Source of the DNA: Spirosoma sp. KCTC 42546
GTDB lineage: Bacteria; Bacteroidota; Bacteroidia; Cytophagales; Spirosomataceae
Reading direction: 5' to 3'
NCBI RefSeq assembly: GCF_006965485.1
Contig: NZ_CP041360.1
Coordinates: 8,594,501-8,658,500, forward strand
Length of the DNA: 64,000 bases
The position numbers and the translations under genes were made by a program. The notes under the pieces are model-generated. The model was not told where the DNA came from. It saw nothing but the letters and a program-made list of their open reading frames with translations, and ran no database searches. Below are positions 8,656 through 16,982 of this stretch, piece by piece. Every line of letters starts with the position of its first letter. Position 1 is the stretch's first letter.

Positions 8656-9476
8656 GAGTTGTATGAGTTGATAAAGGTGGGCATGCGTGACGTAAAATCG
8701 GTGACTAGCGTTTGTAAGGCCGCGGCCGGATCGGCCGTTTTCATGAACGCTTCGCCAATCAGGAAGCCATCGAAACCCGCCCGGAACAGGGTCAGCATCG
8801 TTTCGGCATCGTGTAGGCCACTTTCGGTAATCTTGGCAAATGTATCCGGAATCCGTTCAACTAACCGAAGGGAGGTATCCACTGACGTTGTAAACGTTTT
8901 AAGATTCCGGTTGTTAACGCCCACCAAATCAATATCATGGTTCAGGCATCGATCCAACTCTTCCTCATCATGAACTTCTAGCAGCACCTGCATACTCAAA
9001 TCGTGGGCCTGAAGGCTAAGCTCCGCGACTTCTTCAGCGGTTAAACAGGCGGCAATGAGCAGGACCAGATCAGCACCCCAGGCCTTGGCTTCGAGTAGTT
9101 GATAGCGGTCGATCACGAAGTCTTTACGCAAAATTGGGGTTCCGGGGTTAGCCAGCCGAGCGGCCATTAAATCGGCAGGGGTTCCGCCAAAGAAAGGCTC
9201 GTCGGTAAGTACCGAGAGAACGGCCGCTCCTGCCCGAACATAGCCCTGTGTGGTTTCGGTTACATCTGCTTTACCGTTGATGATACCTTTAGAGGGCGAT
9301 TTACGTTTGAACTCAGCAATGATACCTGTGGAGCGTAAGTCCTGAATCGCGTCGCGCGCTGAGAGGCATTGACGTTTGAAGTCAGGTAGTTGTTCCAGAT
9401 CGGAGATCGAAGTAGCTTCTTTTCGCTGGGCTACCTCAATTCGTTTTTGTGCAATTATTTCGTCTAGAATCGTCAT
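8652..9476 (-). CDS. trpC: Indole-3-glycerol phosphate synthase
   Basis: Ring closure and decarboxylation of CdRP to indole-3-glycerol phosphate. 274 aa, with the N-terminal family motif ILDEIIAQKRIEVAQRKE. The active-site lysines are in IIAEFKRKSPSKG and PILRKDFVIDRYQ, with VGVNNRNLKTF and ITESGLH further on. It is a stand-alone protein, not fused to TrpF. The start codon lies inside an AATGAC word that continues into the hairpin filling the trpD-trpC gap. It overlaps trpF by 4 bp. Confidence 0.97.
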   Translation of the reverse strand: MTILDEIIAQKRIEVAQRKEATSISDLEQLPDFKRQCLSARDAIQDLRSTGIIAEFKRKSPSKGIINGKADVTETTQGYVRAGAAVLSVLTDEPFFGGTPADLMAARLANPGTPILRKDFVIDRYQLLEAKAWGADLVLLIAACLTAEEVAELSLQAHDLSMQVLLEVHDEEELDRCLNHDIDLVGVNNRNLKTFTTSVDTSLRLVERIPDTFAKITESGLHDAETMLTLFRAGFDGFLIGEAFMKTADPAAALQTLVTDFTSRMPTFINSYNS

Positions 9477-9576
9477 TTTTTATACGTCATTTTTGTCATT
9501 TAGTGATCATTTATTGTCACCTATCGTCTCAGAACAATGGATGACCACTAAATGACAAGTAATGACTATGAATGAC
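9477..9576. repeat. Intercistronic hairpin trpD-trpC (GTCATT family)
   Basis: Core arms 9493-9510 and 9541-9558 pair at 17 of 18 positions, and further GTCATT/AATGAC words lie outside the core on both sides. It fills the trpD-trpC gap and reaches the trpC start codon. It belongs to the same word family as the hairpins before trpA and trpE, but the overall sequence differs. Confidence 0.8.
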
Positions 9577-9583
9577 TCTCTCT

Positions 9584-10570
9584 CTAATTTATCAACTTCT
9601 TAAAACATACCAGTGCCCGCTTACTTTCCAAGGACTCTCGGGCCAAGGCTACAGCTTCTTCGCGGGTAGCCGCCTTATCGGCCGCCAGTAGCGCCATCGC
9701 TGAGTTGGCCAGAACGGCCTGCTTTTGGGCTGAGGTCGCTTCGTCGTTGAGTACGTTCATGAAAATCTGAGCTGATTCATCCAACGTTTGCCCCCCTGCC
9801 AGCGATTTAGCCGTTTGGATATCAAGGCCTAACTGCGCTGGCTCCAACACCTGTTCGGTCTGATTACTAATGACTTTGAATGGTCCCGTTAGTGAAATCT
9901 CATCATAGCCATCCAGCGCATGCAGAATCATAAACCGCTTGTCTGTTTGCTGATAAAGGTACGCATATAATCGCGCCAATTCAAGGTTAAAGACGCCAAC
10001 AAGCTGTTTTCTCGGCTTGGCTGGATTAATCATCGGACCGAGTACATTAAAAAATGTCTTTACACCTAAATCCTTTCGGATTGGGGCTACATTCTTCATT
10101 GCCGGGTGAAACAGCGGGGCATGCAGGAAGCAAATCCCGGCTGTCTCCATCTTGCGCTGCAACTCGCCTACATCGTTGGTAAACTGATACCCTAGCCGTT
10201 CCATCACGGTTGATGACCCAACCAGCGACGAAACGCCGTGGTTACCATGCTTGGCTACACACTGTCCCGCCCCCGCAACGACGAATGATGATAACGTTGA
10301 TATATTAAACGTGTCTTTGCCGTCACCTCCAGTACCACACAAATCCATAGGGTCATAAGCGGCAAGGTCGACGGGCAGGCAGAGTTCCAGCATGGCGTCG
10401 CGGAAACCTTCGAGTTCTTCCAGACGCAGACTGCGCATCATATAAACCGTTAGAAATGACGCAATCTGTGCCGGATTATATTCACCCCGCCCAATACCCA
10501 ACAGAACTTCCCGTGCCTGGTCTTTGGTGAGGTGCTTGTATTCAAAAAGGTGGTTTAAAATAGCTTTCAT
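9584..10570 (-). CDS. trpD: Anthranilate phosphoribosyltransferase
   Basis: Transfers phosphoribose from PRPP to anthranilate. 328 aa. The PRPP/anthranilate-binding signature DLCGTGGDGKDTFNIST is near residue 80, followed by KHGNHGVSSLVGSS and a conserved GPMINPAKPRKQLVGV segment. The N-terminal helical domain (LTKDQAREVLLGIGRGEY) is complete. It is separated by 11 bp from the upstream methyltransferase-like gene and by a 107-bp hairpin-filled gap from trpC. Confidence 0.97.
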   Translation of the reverse strand: MKAILNHLFEYKHLTKDQAREVLLGIGRGEYNPAQIASFLTVYMMRSLRLEELEGFRDAMLELCLPVDLAAYDPMDLCGTGGDGKDTFNISTLSSFVVAGAGQCVAKHGNHGVSSLVGSSTVMERLGYQFTNDVGELQRKMETAGICFLHAPLFHPAMKNVAPIRKDLGVKTFFNVLGPMINPAKPRKQLVGVFNLELARLYAYLYQQTDKRFMILHALDGYDEISLTGPFKVISNQTEQVLEPAQLGLDIQTAKSLAGGQTLDESAQIFMNVLNDEATSAQKQAVLANSAMALLAADKAATREEAVALARESLESKRALVCFKKLIN

Positions 10571-10581
10571 TAGGGTTTATT

Positions 10582-11313
10582 TTATTGTAGAGACGCAATA
10601 CCTTGCGTTTCCTTATCCGGATGGTTCTTTATCCGAATGGTTTTAGCTAGGCGTAGCATTTGATGCGCGCCTTTTTGAAAATGATAATCAATAGGAGCTA
10701 CTTCTACCTGAATCCCTTTTTCTTGACAGGCTGCTAAAACCCTGTTTAGATAAGGTGATGGTTGGCCATTCAAAGCGATTATCGGGAAAATACGAACCTC
10801 GCTGGCTACACGGAGTAGCTCGTGTATCGACTCAAGATGAAACGCTGCCGACAGTTGTTCCGAATACAGAAATAGAAAATGCGAACACAGCGCCAAATCA
10901 AATGACTGATCTGGAAATGGCAATTTGGGTAATGCGGTGGCCTGATAGCGGCCCTGTTGTCGGCCAGCCTCGTAATCATCCAGAAATTGATTCATTGCCT
11001 TCATGCGTTCGTTGCCTACTTCATCGGGATCACGAAATGTTGTCCAGTTATACTGATCTGCGTTTTTGTGCAGTTGGCCGATGACAATGTCGTACGTCTC
11101 CCGAATACGTTCGGTTAATTCATGAGCCGAAAAAGTGTAAATCGGATCGATAGATACTACCGAATTGCCAACTGCTTTCATTTCGACGTTGAAACTGGCA
11201 GGGCCATCACCGACGCCCAATATTTGTTTGGTCAGGTCGTCATCTGTTAAGCGAAACATCTGTCGATACTCGGCCAACGTTCGACCCCAGGGAACAACTT
11301 TATTCAGTTTCAT
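10582..11313 (-). CDS. SAM-dependent methyltransferase-like protein inserted in the trp operon
   Basis: 243-aa protein with a class I methyltransferase layout. A motif I-like glycine loop ILGVGDGPASFNVEM starts near residue 31. An acidic end of strand 2 follows in VVSIDPIYTF, then a motif-IV-like PFPDQSFDLALCSHFLFLY near residue 155. The catalytic substrate is unknown and I do not recognise a named family. It overlaps the end of trpG by 4 bp (11310-11313) and lies 11 bp before trpD, so it must be translated from the trp mRNA. That placement hints at a link to tryptophan or anthranilate metabolism, but it could equally be a passenger gene. Confidence 0.75.
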   Translation of the reverse strand: MKLNKVVPWGRTLAEYRQMFRLTDDDLTKQILGVGDGPASFNVEMKAVGNSVVSIDPIYTFSAHELTERIRETYDIVIGQLHKNADQYNWTTFRDPDEVGNERMKAMNQFLDDYEAGRQQGRYQATALPKLPFPDQSFDLALCSHFLFLYSEQLSAAFHLESIHELLRVASEVRIFPIIALNGQPSPYLNRVLAACQEKGIQVEVAPIDYHFQKGAHQMLRLAKTIRIKNHPDKETQGIASLQ

Positions 11314-11876
11314 GCCTTCAACCAGTTCTCAATCATCTTGACACCGTTTTCTGTCAGGACCGATTCTGGGTGGAATTGCAGCCCTTTCACATCGAAGCGC
11401 GTATGCGACAGGCCCATGACGCGCCCCTGCTCATCGACGGCTGTAATCCGTAAATCAGCGGGCATCGAATCGGGCACGACTGTCCAGGAGTGATAGCGCC
11501 CAACTGTTAGCTCGTCGGGAATATCAGCGAATAGTCGTTCGGAGTGGTCTGTTACGGTGGCTTTATGGGCCACGCCATGCAGGACATCGCCAAGGTTTTC
11601 GAGCGTGGCACCGTATACTTCGCCAATGCCCTGATGGCCAAGGCAAATGCCCAGAATGCTTTTGGTTGGGCCATACTCTCGAACCAAATCCTGCATAATA
11701 CCCGCTTCGGACGGAATGCCCGGGCCGGGTGAGAGCATAATTTTATCGTACTGCCCAACGGCTTCCAGAGCAATCTTGTTATTCCGGATCACATCGGGTT
11801 TCAGCCCTAACTCTCGTAGAATATAGACGAGATTGTAGGTGAATGAATCGTAGTTATCTAAGACTAAAAGTTTCAT
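11310..11876 (-). CDS. trpG: Anthranilate synthase component II (glutamine amidotransferase)
   Basis: Supplies ammonia from glutamine to TrpE. 188 aa, class I amidotransferase. The nucleophile Cys78 lies in ILGICLGHQGIGE, and the His-Glu pair in LQFHPESVLTENG. The oxyanion segment MLSPGPGIPSEAG is present. Some PabA proteins look alike and can serve both folate and tryptophan synthesis; position directly after trpE supports trpG here. A 95-bp gap containing a purine-rich imperfect hairpin separates it from trpE. Confidence 0.95.
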   Translation of the reverse strand: MKLLVLDNYDSFTYNLVYILRELGLKPDVIRNNKIALEAVGQYDKIMLSPGPGIPSEAGIMQDLVREYGPTKSILGICLGHQGIGEVYGATLENLGDVLHGVAHKATVTDHSERLFADIPDELTVGRYHSWTVVPDSMPADLRITAVDEQGRVMGLSHTRFDVKGLQFHPESVLTENGVKMIENWLKA

Positions 11877-11971
11877 AAAAAAGGGAGGAGTGGGAGGAAG
11901 GAGGAAAGGGAGAAGGAATTAAAAGTATCTGTATGTAACAATCCTTCATCCCTCTCGTCCCGTTTCTCCTT
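11877..11971. repeat. Intercistronic imperfect hairpin trpE-trpG (GGAGGAAGG family)
   Basis: The left part is made of GGAGGA and GGAGAAGG words, and the right part of their complements (CCTTCATCC, CTCCTTTT). Pairing is clearly imperfect, so this looks like a decayed copy of the kind seen intact at 35174-35256. It abuts the trpG start codon. Confidence 0.65.
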
Positions 11972-13411
11972 TTAAATTGTTTTTGCTTGTTCTAGAGCTG
12001 TCCGTAAGGCGGCCAGTTTGTTGTGTACTTCCTGTAATTCGCTTTCAACGACCGACTTAGCCACAATGCCAGCTCCGGCCTGATAATAAAGCGTGTTGTC
12101 TTTACTCATGAAAGTGCGGATCATGATGGCGTGGTTGAACTCGCCATCGAAACCCATATAGCCAATGCTACCCGAGTAAAAACTACGGCTTAGGTTTTCG
12201 TAGCGATCAATCAACTGCATTGCATTGTGCTTGGGCGCGCCCGAGAGCGTGCCAGCGGGGAACGTTTCGGCTACGATTTGTAAAGGATCGGCATGTTCGG
12301 TTAAGTCACCTACCACTTTAGAAACAAGGTGAATCACGTGCGAATAGTACTGCACTTCTTTGAACGTCTCAACTTTTACCACATCGCAGTTGCGGCTTAG
12401 GTCGTTGCGGGCCAGATCGACCAGCATCACGTGTTCTGCCGATTCTTTGGGGTCGTCGTAAAGTTTTTGGGCGAGTTCGGCATCGTGTAGATCGTCGCCG
12501 GTGCGCCGGAAGGTTCCGGCAATCGGATAGATTGTGGCCTGACGGTTCTTGACGACAATCTGTGATTCGGGCGAAGAGCCGAAAATTTTGTAATTGCCGT
12601 AATCGAAGTAAAATAAATAAGGGGAGGGGTTCAGCGACCGTAACGCCCGGTATACATTGAATTCGTCGCCCGTGAAGGGTGTCGAAAACCGGCGGGATAA
12701 TACAATCTGGAATACATCACCCCGCTGGCAGTGATCTTTCCCTTTTTGAATAACTGCTCGAAACTCATCGTCGGTGAAGTTCGACTGTTCGGGTCCGGCT
12801 GTGCTGAATGAGTAAGTAGGGTAATTGCGACTGGTAATCAGATCACTGATGTAGTCAAGTGTGCTTTCAGGCTCGGTGTCGCCGTCGCGGAGATAGTTGT
12901 GTTCAAACAAATACAGCTCATCTTTGAAATGGTTGATGGCGAGTACGTAGCGATATACCGTGAAGACCGCTGCCGGAATCTGATTTTCGGTTGGTACAGG
13001 CGCATGAAGGGTAATATCCTCGAAGCTCTGCACCGCCGGATAGCCAAAATAGCCAAACAAGCCGTTGGTAATGAAAGGAAACGGTGCCTTCTCGTGTTTG
13101 AAACTATCCTTGAATTCTTGCAGGGCAGCCCGCATTTTGTGGACAGGCAACGTTTGAGTTTGTTCGGTTTCGCCCGGTAACTGAACCGTAAGCTGATTCC
13201 CTTCGTACGAAAACCGTGAAACAGGATCGAAGGCGATGTACGAGAAACTATTATCGTTGCCGTGATAATCAGAGCTTTCGAGCAGAATACTGTTCAGAAA
13301 GCGATCGCGGATACGCAGGTAAATGCTTACGGGCGTGATAATATCGGCCAGCATTCGTTTGTGGCGGCTAACAACGCGGTAGAATGTGGTTGGCGAAAGG
13401 GTAGTAGTCAT
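11972..13411 (-). CDS. trpE: Anthranilate synthase component I
   Basis: Chorismate plus ammonia to anthranilate; first committed step of tryptophan synthesis. 479 aa. The N-terminal feedback-inhibition motif LLES is present in NSILLESSDYHGND, so allosteric control by tryptophan is likely. The chorismate-binding core includes FQIVLSRRF, SSPESQIVVKN, YPIAGTFRRTG, DLARNDL and FPAGTLSGAPK. First gene of the operon, preceded by a leader-peptide attenuator. The ATG at 13409-13411 is inside an AATGAC word of the adjoining hairpin, so the start codon may be partly paired in the mRNA. Confidence 0.97.
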   Translation of the reverse strand: MTTTLSPTTFYRVVSRHKRMLADIITPVSIYLRIRDRFLNSILLESSDYHGNDNSFSYIAFDPVSRFSYEGNQLTVQLPGETEQTQTLPVHKMRAALQEFKDSFKHEKAPFPFITNGLFGYFGYPAVQSFEDITLHAPVPTENQIPAAVFTVYRYVLAINHFKDELYLFEHNYLRDGDTEPESTLDYISDLITSRNYPTYSFSTAGPEQSNFTDDEFRAVIQKGKDHCQRGDVFQIVLSRRFSTPFTGDEFNVYRALRSLNPSPYLFYFDYGNYKIFGSSPESQIVVKNRQATIYPIAGTFRRTGDDLHDAELAQKLYDDPKESAEHVMLVDLARNDLSRNCDVVKVETFKEVQYYSHVIHLVSKVVGDLTEHADPLQIVAETFPAGTLSGAPKHNAMQLIDRYENLSRSFYSGSIGYMGFDGEFNHAIMIRTFMSKDNTLYYQAGAGIVAKSVVESELQEVHNKLAALRTALEQAKTI

Positions 13412-13503
13412 TTGATAGTCATTAAGTGGTCATTTATCGTCATTGGTTGTCATTGCGCTTGTAATTAGTGACCACGAATGATCAACTAATGACTAGAAAT
13501 GAC
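13409..13503. repeat. Imperfect hairpin at the trpE start (GTCATT family)
   Basis: Five GTCATT-type words on the left face AATGAC-type words on the right (13460-13502). The outermost pair includes the trpE start codon, because CAT at 13409-13411 is part of GTCATT. It lies between the attenuator terminator and trpE, so it is present only in read-through mRNA. Confidence 0.7.
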
Positions 13504-13538
13504 AAAAAATAAGGCTCACCGGGATGACGGTGAGCCTT
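13504..13538 (-). terminator. trp attenuator terminator
   Basis: On the minus strand a 10-bp perfect stem AAGGCTCACC / GGTGAGCCTT (13529-13538 and 13511-13520) closes an 8-nt loop, followed directly by a run of six T. It lies between the leader peptide and trpE, as expected for a transcription attenuator. Confidence 0.9.
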
Positions 13539-13566
13539 AGGAAATTTGTTGAAAAACAACAATAGC

Positions 13567-13581
13567 GGCAACCTTCATCCC
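13567..13581 (-). promoter_or_regulatory. trp antiterminator segment
   Basis: The minus-strand segment GGGATGAAGGTTGCC can pair with GGCTCACCGTCATCCC (13521-13536), which covers most of the terminator's left arm plus its loop. That gives thirteen pairs with one mismatch and one small internal loop. The segment contains the TGA stop of the leader peptide. A ribosome reaching the stop would hide it, while one stalled at the Trp codons would leave it free. Confidence 0.75.
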
Positions 13582-13631
13582 TGTTGAGAAGAATGCCACC
13601 ACCAAATCATGTTGTTAATCGTATTATTCAT
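13575..13631 (-). CDS. trpL: trp leader peptide with three consecutive tryptophans
   Basis: An 18-codon ORF encodes MNNTINNMIWWWHSSQQG and stops 37 nt before the terminator stem. Three consecutive TGG codons (13596-13604) serve as the tryptophan sensor. No Shine-Dalgarno sequence is visible, as is usual in Bacteroidota. Leader length, Trp codons, antiterminator and terminator form a complete attenuator. A conserved trp-associated leader RNA has been described in Bacteroidetes (the Bacteroid-trp motif), and this may be a member. Confidence 0.88.
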   Translation of the reverse strand: MNNTINNMIWWWHSSQQG

Positions 13632-13693
13632 GAGTGTTAAACTCGTTGTATCAGATTGAACGCTATTTCTGCGTCACACCCCGTATTAGGCCA

Positions 13694-13725
13694 CAAATAT
13701 AAAGCGTTTGTTTTTTACCAATCAA
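13694..13725 (-). promoter_or_regulatory. trp operon promoter
   Basis: Minus-strand TTG (13723-13725), a 21-nt spacer, then TATATTTG (13694-13701), an exact fit to the Bacteroidetes TAnnTTTG -7 element. Predicted transcription start is near 13687, giving a leader of about 57 nt before trpL. Confidence 0.65.
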
Positions 13726-13743
13726 GGCTTTATCAATTTTTTT

Positions 13744-13783
13744 AACGCAAGGACGCAAAGAGTAGGTGCAACGAACGCCAAGG
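13744..13783. repeat. Short periodic repeat ACGCAA(A/G)G
   Basis: Degenerate repeats of ACGCAAGG, ACGCAAAG and ACGCCAAGG with a spacing of about 8-10 bp, between the trp promoter and the DUF2141 gene. Similar ACGCAAAG-type intergenic words occur in many bacterial genomes. Function unknown. Confidence 0.5.
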
Positions 13784-13819
13784 AATAGTATTCATTACCT
13801 CCCTGATGTGTGCATCAAA

Positions 13820-14302
13820 TCACATCTCAATCACACGTACCCGAATGCTTTTATTTTCCGTCAGGTCAAAGGAAGACTGATCGAAATCGGGTGGGCCCAT
13901 CATCATGGCAACATTCGAGAAGCCGAACGGCTCAGCGGGCATCTGCCCCGAAAAATCCATCTTCTGGTTCCCATTCAGGTCCTGAAAAAGCCGAACCGCA
14001 TATTTGCCGGGCGTCAGGCCTTCAAAAACGGCCGTAATTTCGCCTGAAGCTGGCACATCAATTGTTTTCTGCTGGATAGATTGGCCCGTAAAACTTTCCT
14101 TACTATTGCCCAAGCCCACATACAGTTTACCGGATCGGGTATTCACATTGTGTATGACAACCGTAAGCGAATAGGTTGCCCCAACGGATGTTGCCCCAAC
14201 GGACGTTGAGGTAGCAGTCGTTGACTGTTGGCCTAAACAAGGCTTGGCAAGGTTAACAATCAGTAAGGCAAAGATGATGACCGTGGTGATGATCGTTTTC
14301 AT
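13820..14302 (-). CDS. DUF2141 domain protein, exported
   Basis: 160 aa from the ATG at 14302, chosen because it gives a proper signal peptide (MKTIITTVIIFALLIVNLA); the ORF extends to 14404 with no family support. A short Ser/Thr-rich linker contains a duplicated SVGAT unit. The body matches DUF2141: LTVVIHNVNTRSGKLYVGLG, then GLTPGKYAVRLFQDLNGNQKMD, and PAEPFGFSN near the C-terminus. Members are small secreted beta-sandwich proteins of unknown role, common in Bacteroidota and Proteobacteria. It lies downstream of recQ on the same strand. Confidence 0.8.
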   Translation of the reverse strand: MKTIITTVIIFALLIVNLAKPCLGQQSTTATSTSVGATSVGATYSLTVVIHNVNTRSGKLYVGLGNSKESFTGQSIQQKTIDVPASGEITAVFEGLTPGKYAVRLFQDLNGNQKMDFSGQMPAEPFGFSNVAMMMGPPDFDQSSFDLTENKSIRVRVIEM

Positions 14303-14457
14303 GAGTTGTGCTGGTTTATGTTCGTTTGGTTCGACAGTACAAACATAGAGACCATCAATCGACACCTCCAACTGAAAGGGATGAACAGCACGGTTATGGG
14401 ACAAATTGCAATCCTGGAGGCTTTTCGTAAGGTTATAGGGACGTTTGGGATGCCTGA

Positions 14458-16371
14458 TTAGCCCAAATTTAATGTCAGATTGCCGTTTTTGTTATACCGG
14501 ATTTCTTCTTCGGCCAGCATCTGTTTTACAATTTGGGCAAGTGAATCAGCATCCGTTTGGGCGAAATGATGAGCTAGTTGTTTAGGCGATACGCCTGGCC
14601 CATTGGCGAGTGCGACATACTCCCGCACCTGATCCCGAACAACGGTTGTGACCGTTTCCGCCGATTTCTTCTTTTTGATACAGTTGTCGCAAATGCCACA
14701 GGCATCCCCCGGTTTTTCACCGAAATACGCTTGGAGTAGCCGGGTTCGGCACTGGGTGACATGTTCGGTATACAGGATAGCTGCCTGTACTTTTCGCATG
14801 GCCAACTCCTTTCTCCGGTTTAGCTCCTGCATGTTTACGGGCAGTGAGGGGGCGTCGAAGCGGGGAGTCAGAAACGTGAGTTGCGGCTTGTCTTTCTGCT
14901 TTTCGTAAATGACCACATTACGCTGATGCAACTGGGTTAATAGTTGCTCAATTTCGCTTTGGTTAATCAAAAAGGTTCGCGCCAGATTGGATTCGGAGAT
15001 AGTGATAAAATCCGTAAACAACTCACCACCATATACCCGTAATAGTAATTTTAGAAACGAGTCGAAACGCGGGTTCAGTACCTGAAATTCATACAATTGC
15101 CTGTTATCCAGTGTAATAGTTAGCCGTGAGGGATGGAAATAGTTTTCGTTTAACTGGATAAATCCCTCTAGTTGAAGCTGTTTAAGCGCGTAATGAGTTT
15201 CCTGTGGAGGCAGGCTAAATGTAGCTGCAAACGCGCCTAGATCGAAGTCGTAACTGCTAAACTCACCCCCGCCAACGGGTACAGCCGTATAATTGGCCAG
15301 CGCCTGATACACCCGGCGTAGCATCTCAATGGGTTGATAAAGCTGCTCGGTTCGGAAACGCAGACTTTCCAGATCGCCGGGTGTGTAAAGCATCACCGCA
15401 TAGGCCTTCAAACCATCGCGGCCTGCCCTGCCCGCTTCCTGATAATACGCTTCGAGTGAATCGGGAACGTCTAGATGGACCACTACACGTACATCGGGTT
15501 TGTCGATGCCCATACCAAATGCATTGGTGGATACCATGACGCGGGTCTGATCCTGAATCCAGGCATCCTGTTTTTCGGACCGTTGCTGAGTGGTTAATCC
15601 GGCGTGGTAAAAATCTGCCGAAATTCCCTGCTTTAGGAGCCACTGCGCCACTTTTTGCGTTTGCCTACGGCTACGAACATAAACAACGGCGCAACCCGGT
15701 ACATTCTGCAAAATCTTTAAGAGTCGTGCTTCTTTGTTTTCTTCCAGCACAGCAGAATACGACAGGTTGGGGCGGGCAAAGGTTTGCCGGAAAACGGCAG
15801 GCTCTTTTAGCTTTAATTTGTCCAGAATATCGGCCTGAACATCGGGTGTTGCCGAAGCCGTAAGCGCAATAATCGGTGTATCGGGAATGAGCTCCCTGAA
15901 TTCAGCAATTTGCAGATAAGGCGGTCGGAAATCGTATCCCCAGGACGAAATGCAGTGGGCTTCATCAATCGCCAGCAGGCAAACCGTCATCTGTTTGACA
16001 CGCTCAATAACGATTTCAGTCCGTAGTCGCTCCGGTGAAACGTACAGGAATTTGGTGTTGCCGTAAATACAGTTATCGAGCGTGGTATCAATCTCACGGG
16101 AGTTCATTCCCGAATAAATGGCCGCTGCTGGAATACCTCGTTTACGAAGTTGCTCGACCTGGTCTTTCATCAGCGCAATGAGGGGCGTTACCACAATGCA
16201 CACTCCTTTCATGGCCAGGGTGGGGACCTGAAAGCAAACGGACTTGCCTCCGCCCGTAGGCATCAGTACGAGGGTATCCTGCCGCGCTAGTACCGCATTG
16301 ACAACATCTTCCTGCATAGGCCGGAAGTTGGTGTATCCCCAAAACTGCTGTAATAGTTGCCGGACGGTCAA
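14458..16371 (-). CDS. recQ: ATP-dependent DNA helicase RecQ
   Basis: 637-aa superfamily II 3'-5' DNA helicase for recombination and fork repair. Walker A is MPTGGGKSVC near residue 38 and the DEAH box is LAIDEAHCISSWGYDFRPPY. Motif VI is YYQEAGRAGRDG. The RecQ zinc-binding domain shows Cys in CRTRLL and then ACGICDNC. The C-terminal part (VRDQVREYVALANG onward) is a short helical domain rather than a recognisable HRDC domain, so this is a short-type RecQ. It begins about 10 bp from a 100-bp inverted repeat shared with the divergent msrB upstream region. Confidence 0.95.
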   Translation of the reverse strand: MTVRQLLQQFWGYTNFRPMQEDVVNAVLARQDTLVLMPTGGGKSVCFQVPTLAMKGVCIVVTPLIALMKDQVEQLRKRGIPAAAIYSGMNSREIDTTLDNCIYGNTKFLYVSPERLRTEIVIERVKQMTVCLLAIDEAHCISSWGYDFRPPYLQIAEFRELIPDTPIIALTASATPDVQADILDKLKLKEPAVFRQTFARPNLSYSAVLEENKEARLLKILQNVPGCAVVYVRSRRQTQKVAQWLLKQGISADFYHAGLTTQQRSEKQDAWIQDQTRVMVSTNAFGMGIDKPDVRVVVHLDVPDSLEAYYQEAGRAGRDGLKAYAVMLYTPGDLESLRFRTEQLYQPIEMLRRVYQALANYTAVPVGGGEFSSYDFDLGAFAATFSLPPQETHYALKQLQLEGFIQLNENYFHPSRLTITLDNRQLYEFQVLNPRFDSFLKLLLRVYGGELFTDFITISESNLARTFLINQSEIEQLLTQLHQRNVVIYEKQKDKPQLTFLTPRFDAPSLPVNMQELNRRKELAMRKVQAAILYTEHVTQCRTRLLQAYFGEKPGDACGICDNCIKKKKSAETVTTVVRDQVREYVALANGPGVSPKQLAHHFAQTDADSLAQIVKQMLAEEEIRYNKNGNLTLNLG

Positions 16372-16379
16372 TGTAATTA

Positions 16380-16480
16380 TGGTTTACGATTTACGGTATT
16401 CGGTTTAGGGTTTTTCGAGAGTTCACGCGTTCGTGCATGCGTCAGCCCCCCGAATACCGTGAACCGAATACGGTAAACCA
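16380..16480. repeat. Imperfect inverted repeat between recQ and msrB
   Basis: TGGTTTAC and ACGGTATTCGG words on the left (16379-16420) pair with CCGAATACCGT and GTAAACCA on the right (16450-16480). It ends about 8 bp from the recQ start, like the intercistronic hairpins elsewhere, although here the flanking genes are divergent. Confidence 0.75.
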
Positions 16481-16574
16481 CTTACTTTGGGCGAATTTAC
16501 GGTTTGAAAACACAAATCGGTGAGATGGAGTTTTACGTTTATTGGTAAATACACAATCAGCAGCCAGAACGACT

Positions 16575-16982
16575 ATGATTCAGAAAGTTATTAAATCCGA
16601 CGAAGAGTGGCAGAAAATCCTGACGCCGGAACAATATCGGGTAGCTCGGGGGAAAGGTACCGAACGGGCTTTTTCTGGCGAGTATTGCGAGGCTCATGAT
16701 CCTGGAATCTATGCCTGTGTCTGTTGCGGTACGGAGTTATTCGAGTCGACAACTAAGTTTGAGTCGGGTACCGGCTGGCCGAGTTTTACAGAACCCATTG
16801 AGGAAGAGCGGATTCGACGGGGAAAAGATTTTAGTTACGGAATGTTTCGGGTTGAAGTGTTGTGCAATGTGTGCGATGCACACCTCGGCCATGTATTCAA
16901 CGATGGCCCTCCGCCTACTGGGATGCGGTATTGCCTGAACTCTGTATCGCTCGTGCTGAAACGAACAGCAGATGCTGAATAG
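16575..16982 (+). CDS. msrB: Peptide-methionine (R)-S-oxide reductase
   Basis: Reduces methionine-R-sulfoxide in proteins. 135 aa from the ATG at 16575 (MIQKVIKSDEEWQ); the longer form would need a TTG start at 16542. The structural zinc is held by two Cys pairs, CVCC in YACVCCGTELF and CNVC in VLCNVCDAHLGH. The catalytic Cys is in MRYCLNSVSL. The GTGWPSF substrate loop is intact. No export signal, so cytoplasmic. Confidence 0.95.
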   Translation: MIQKVIKSDEEWQKILTPEQYRVARGKGTERAFSGEYCEAHDPGIYACVCCGTELFESTTKFESGTGWPSFTEPIEEERIRRGKDFSYGMFRVEVLCNVCDAHLGHVFNDGPPPTGMRYCLNSVSLVLKRTADAE

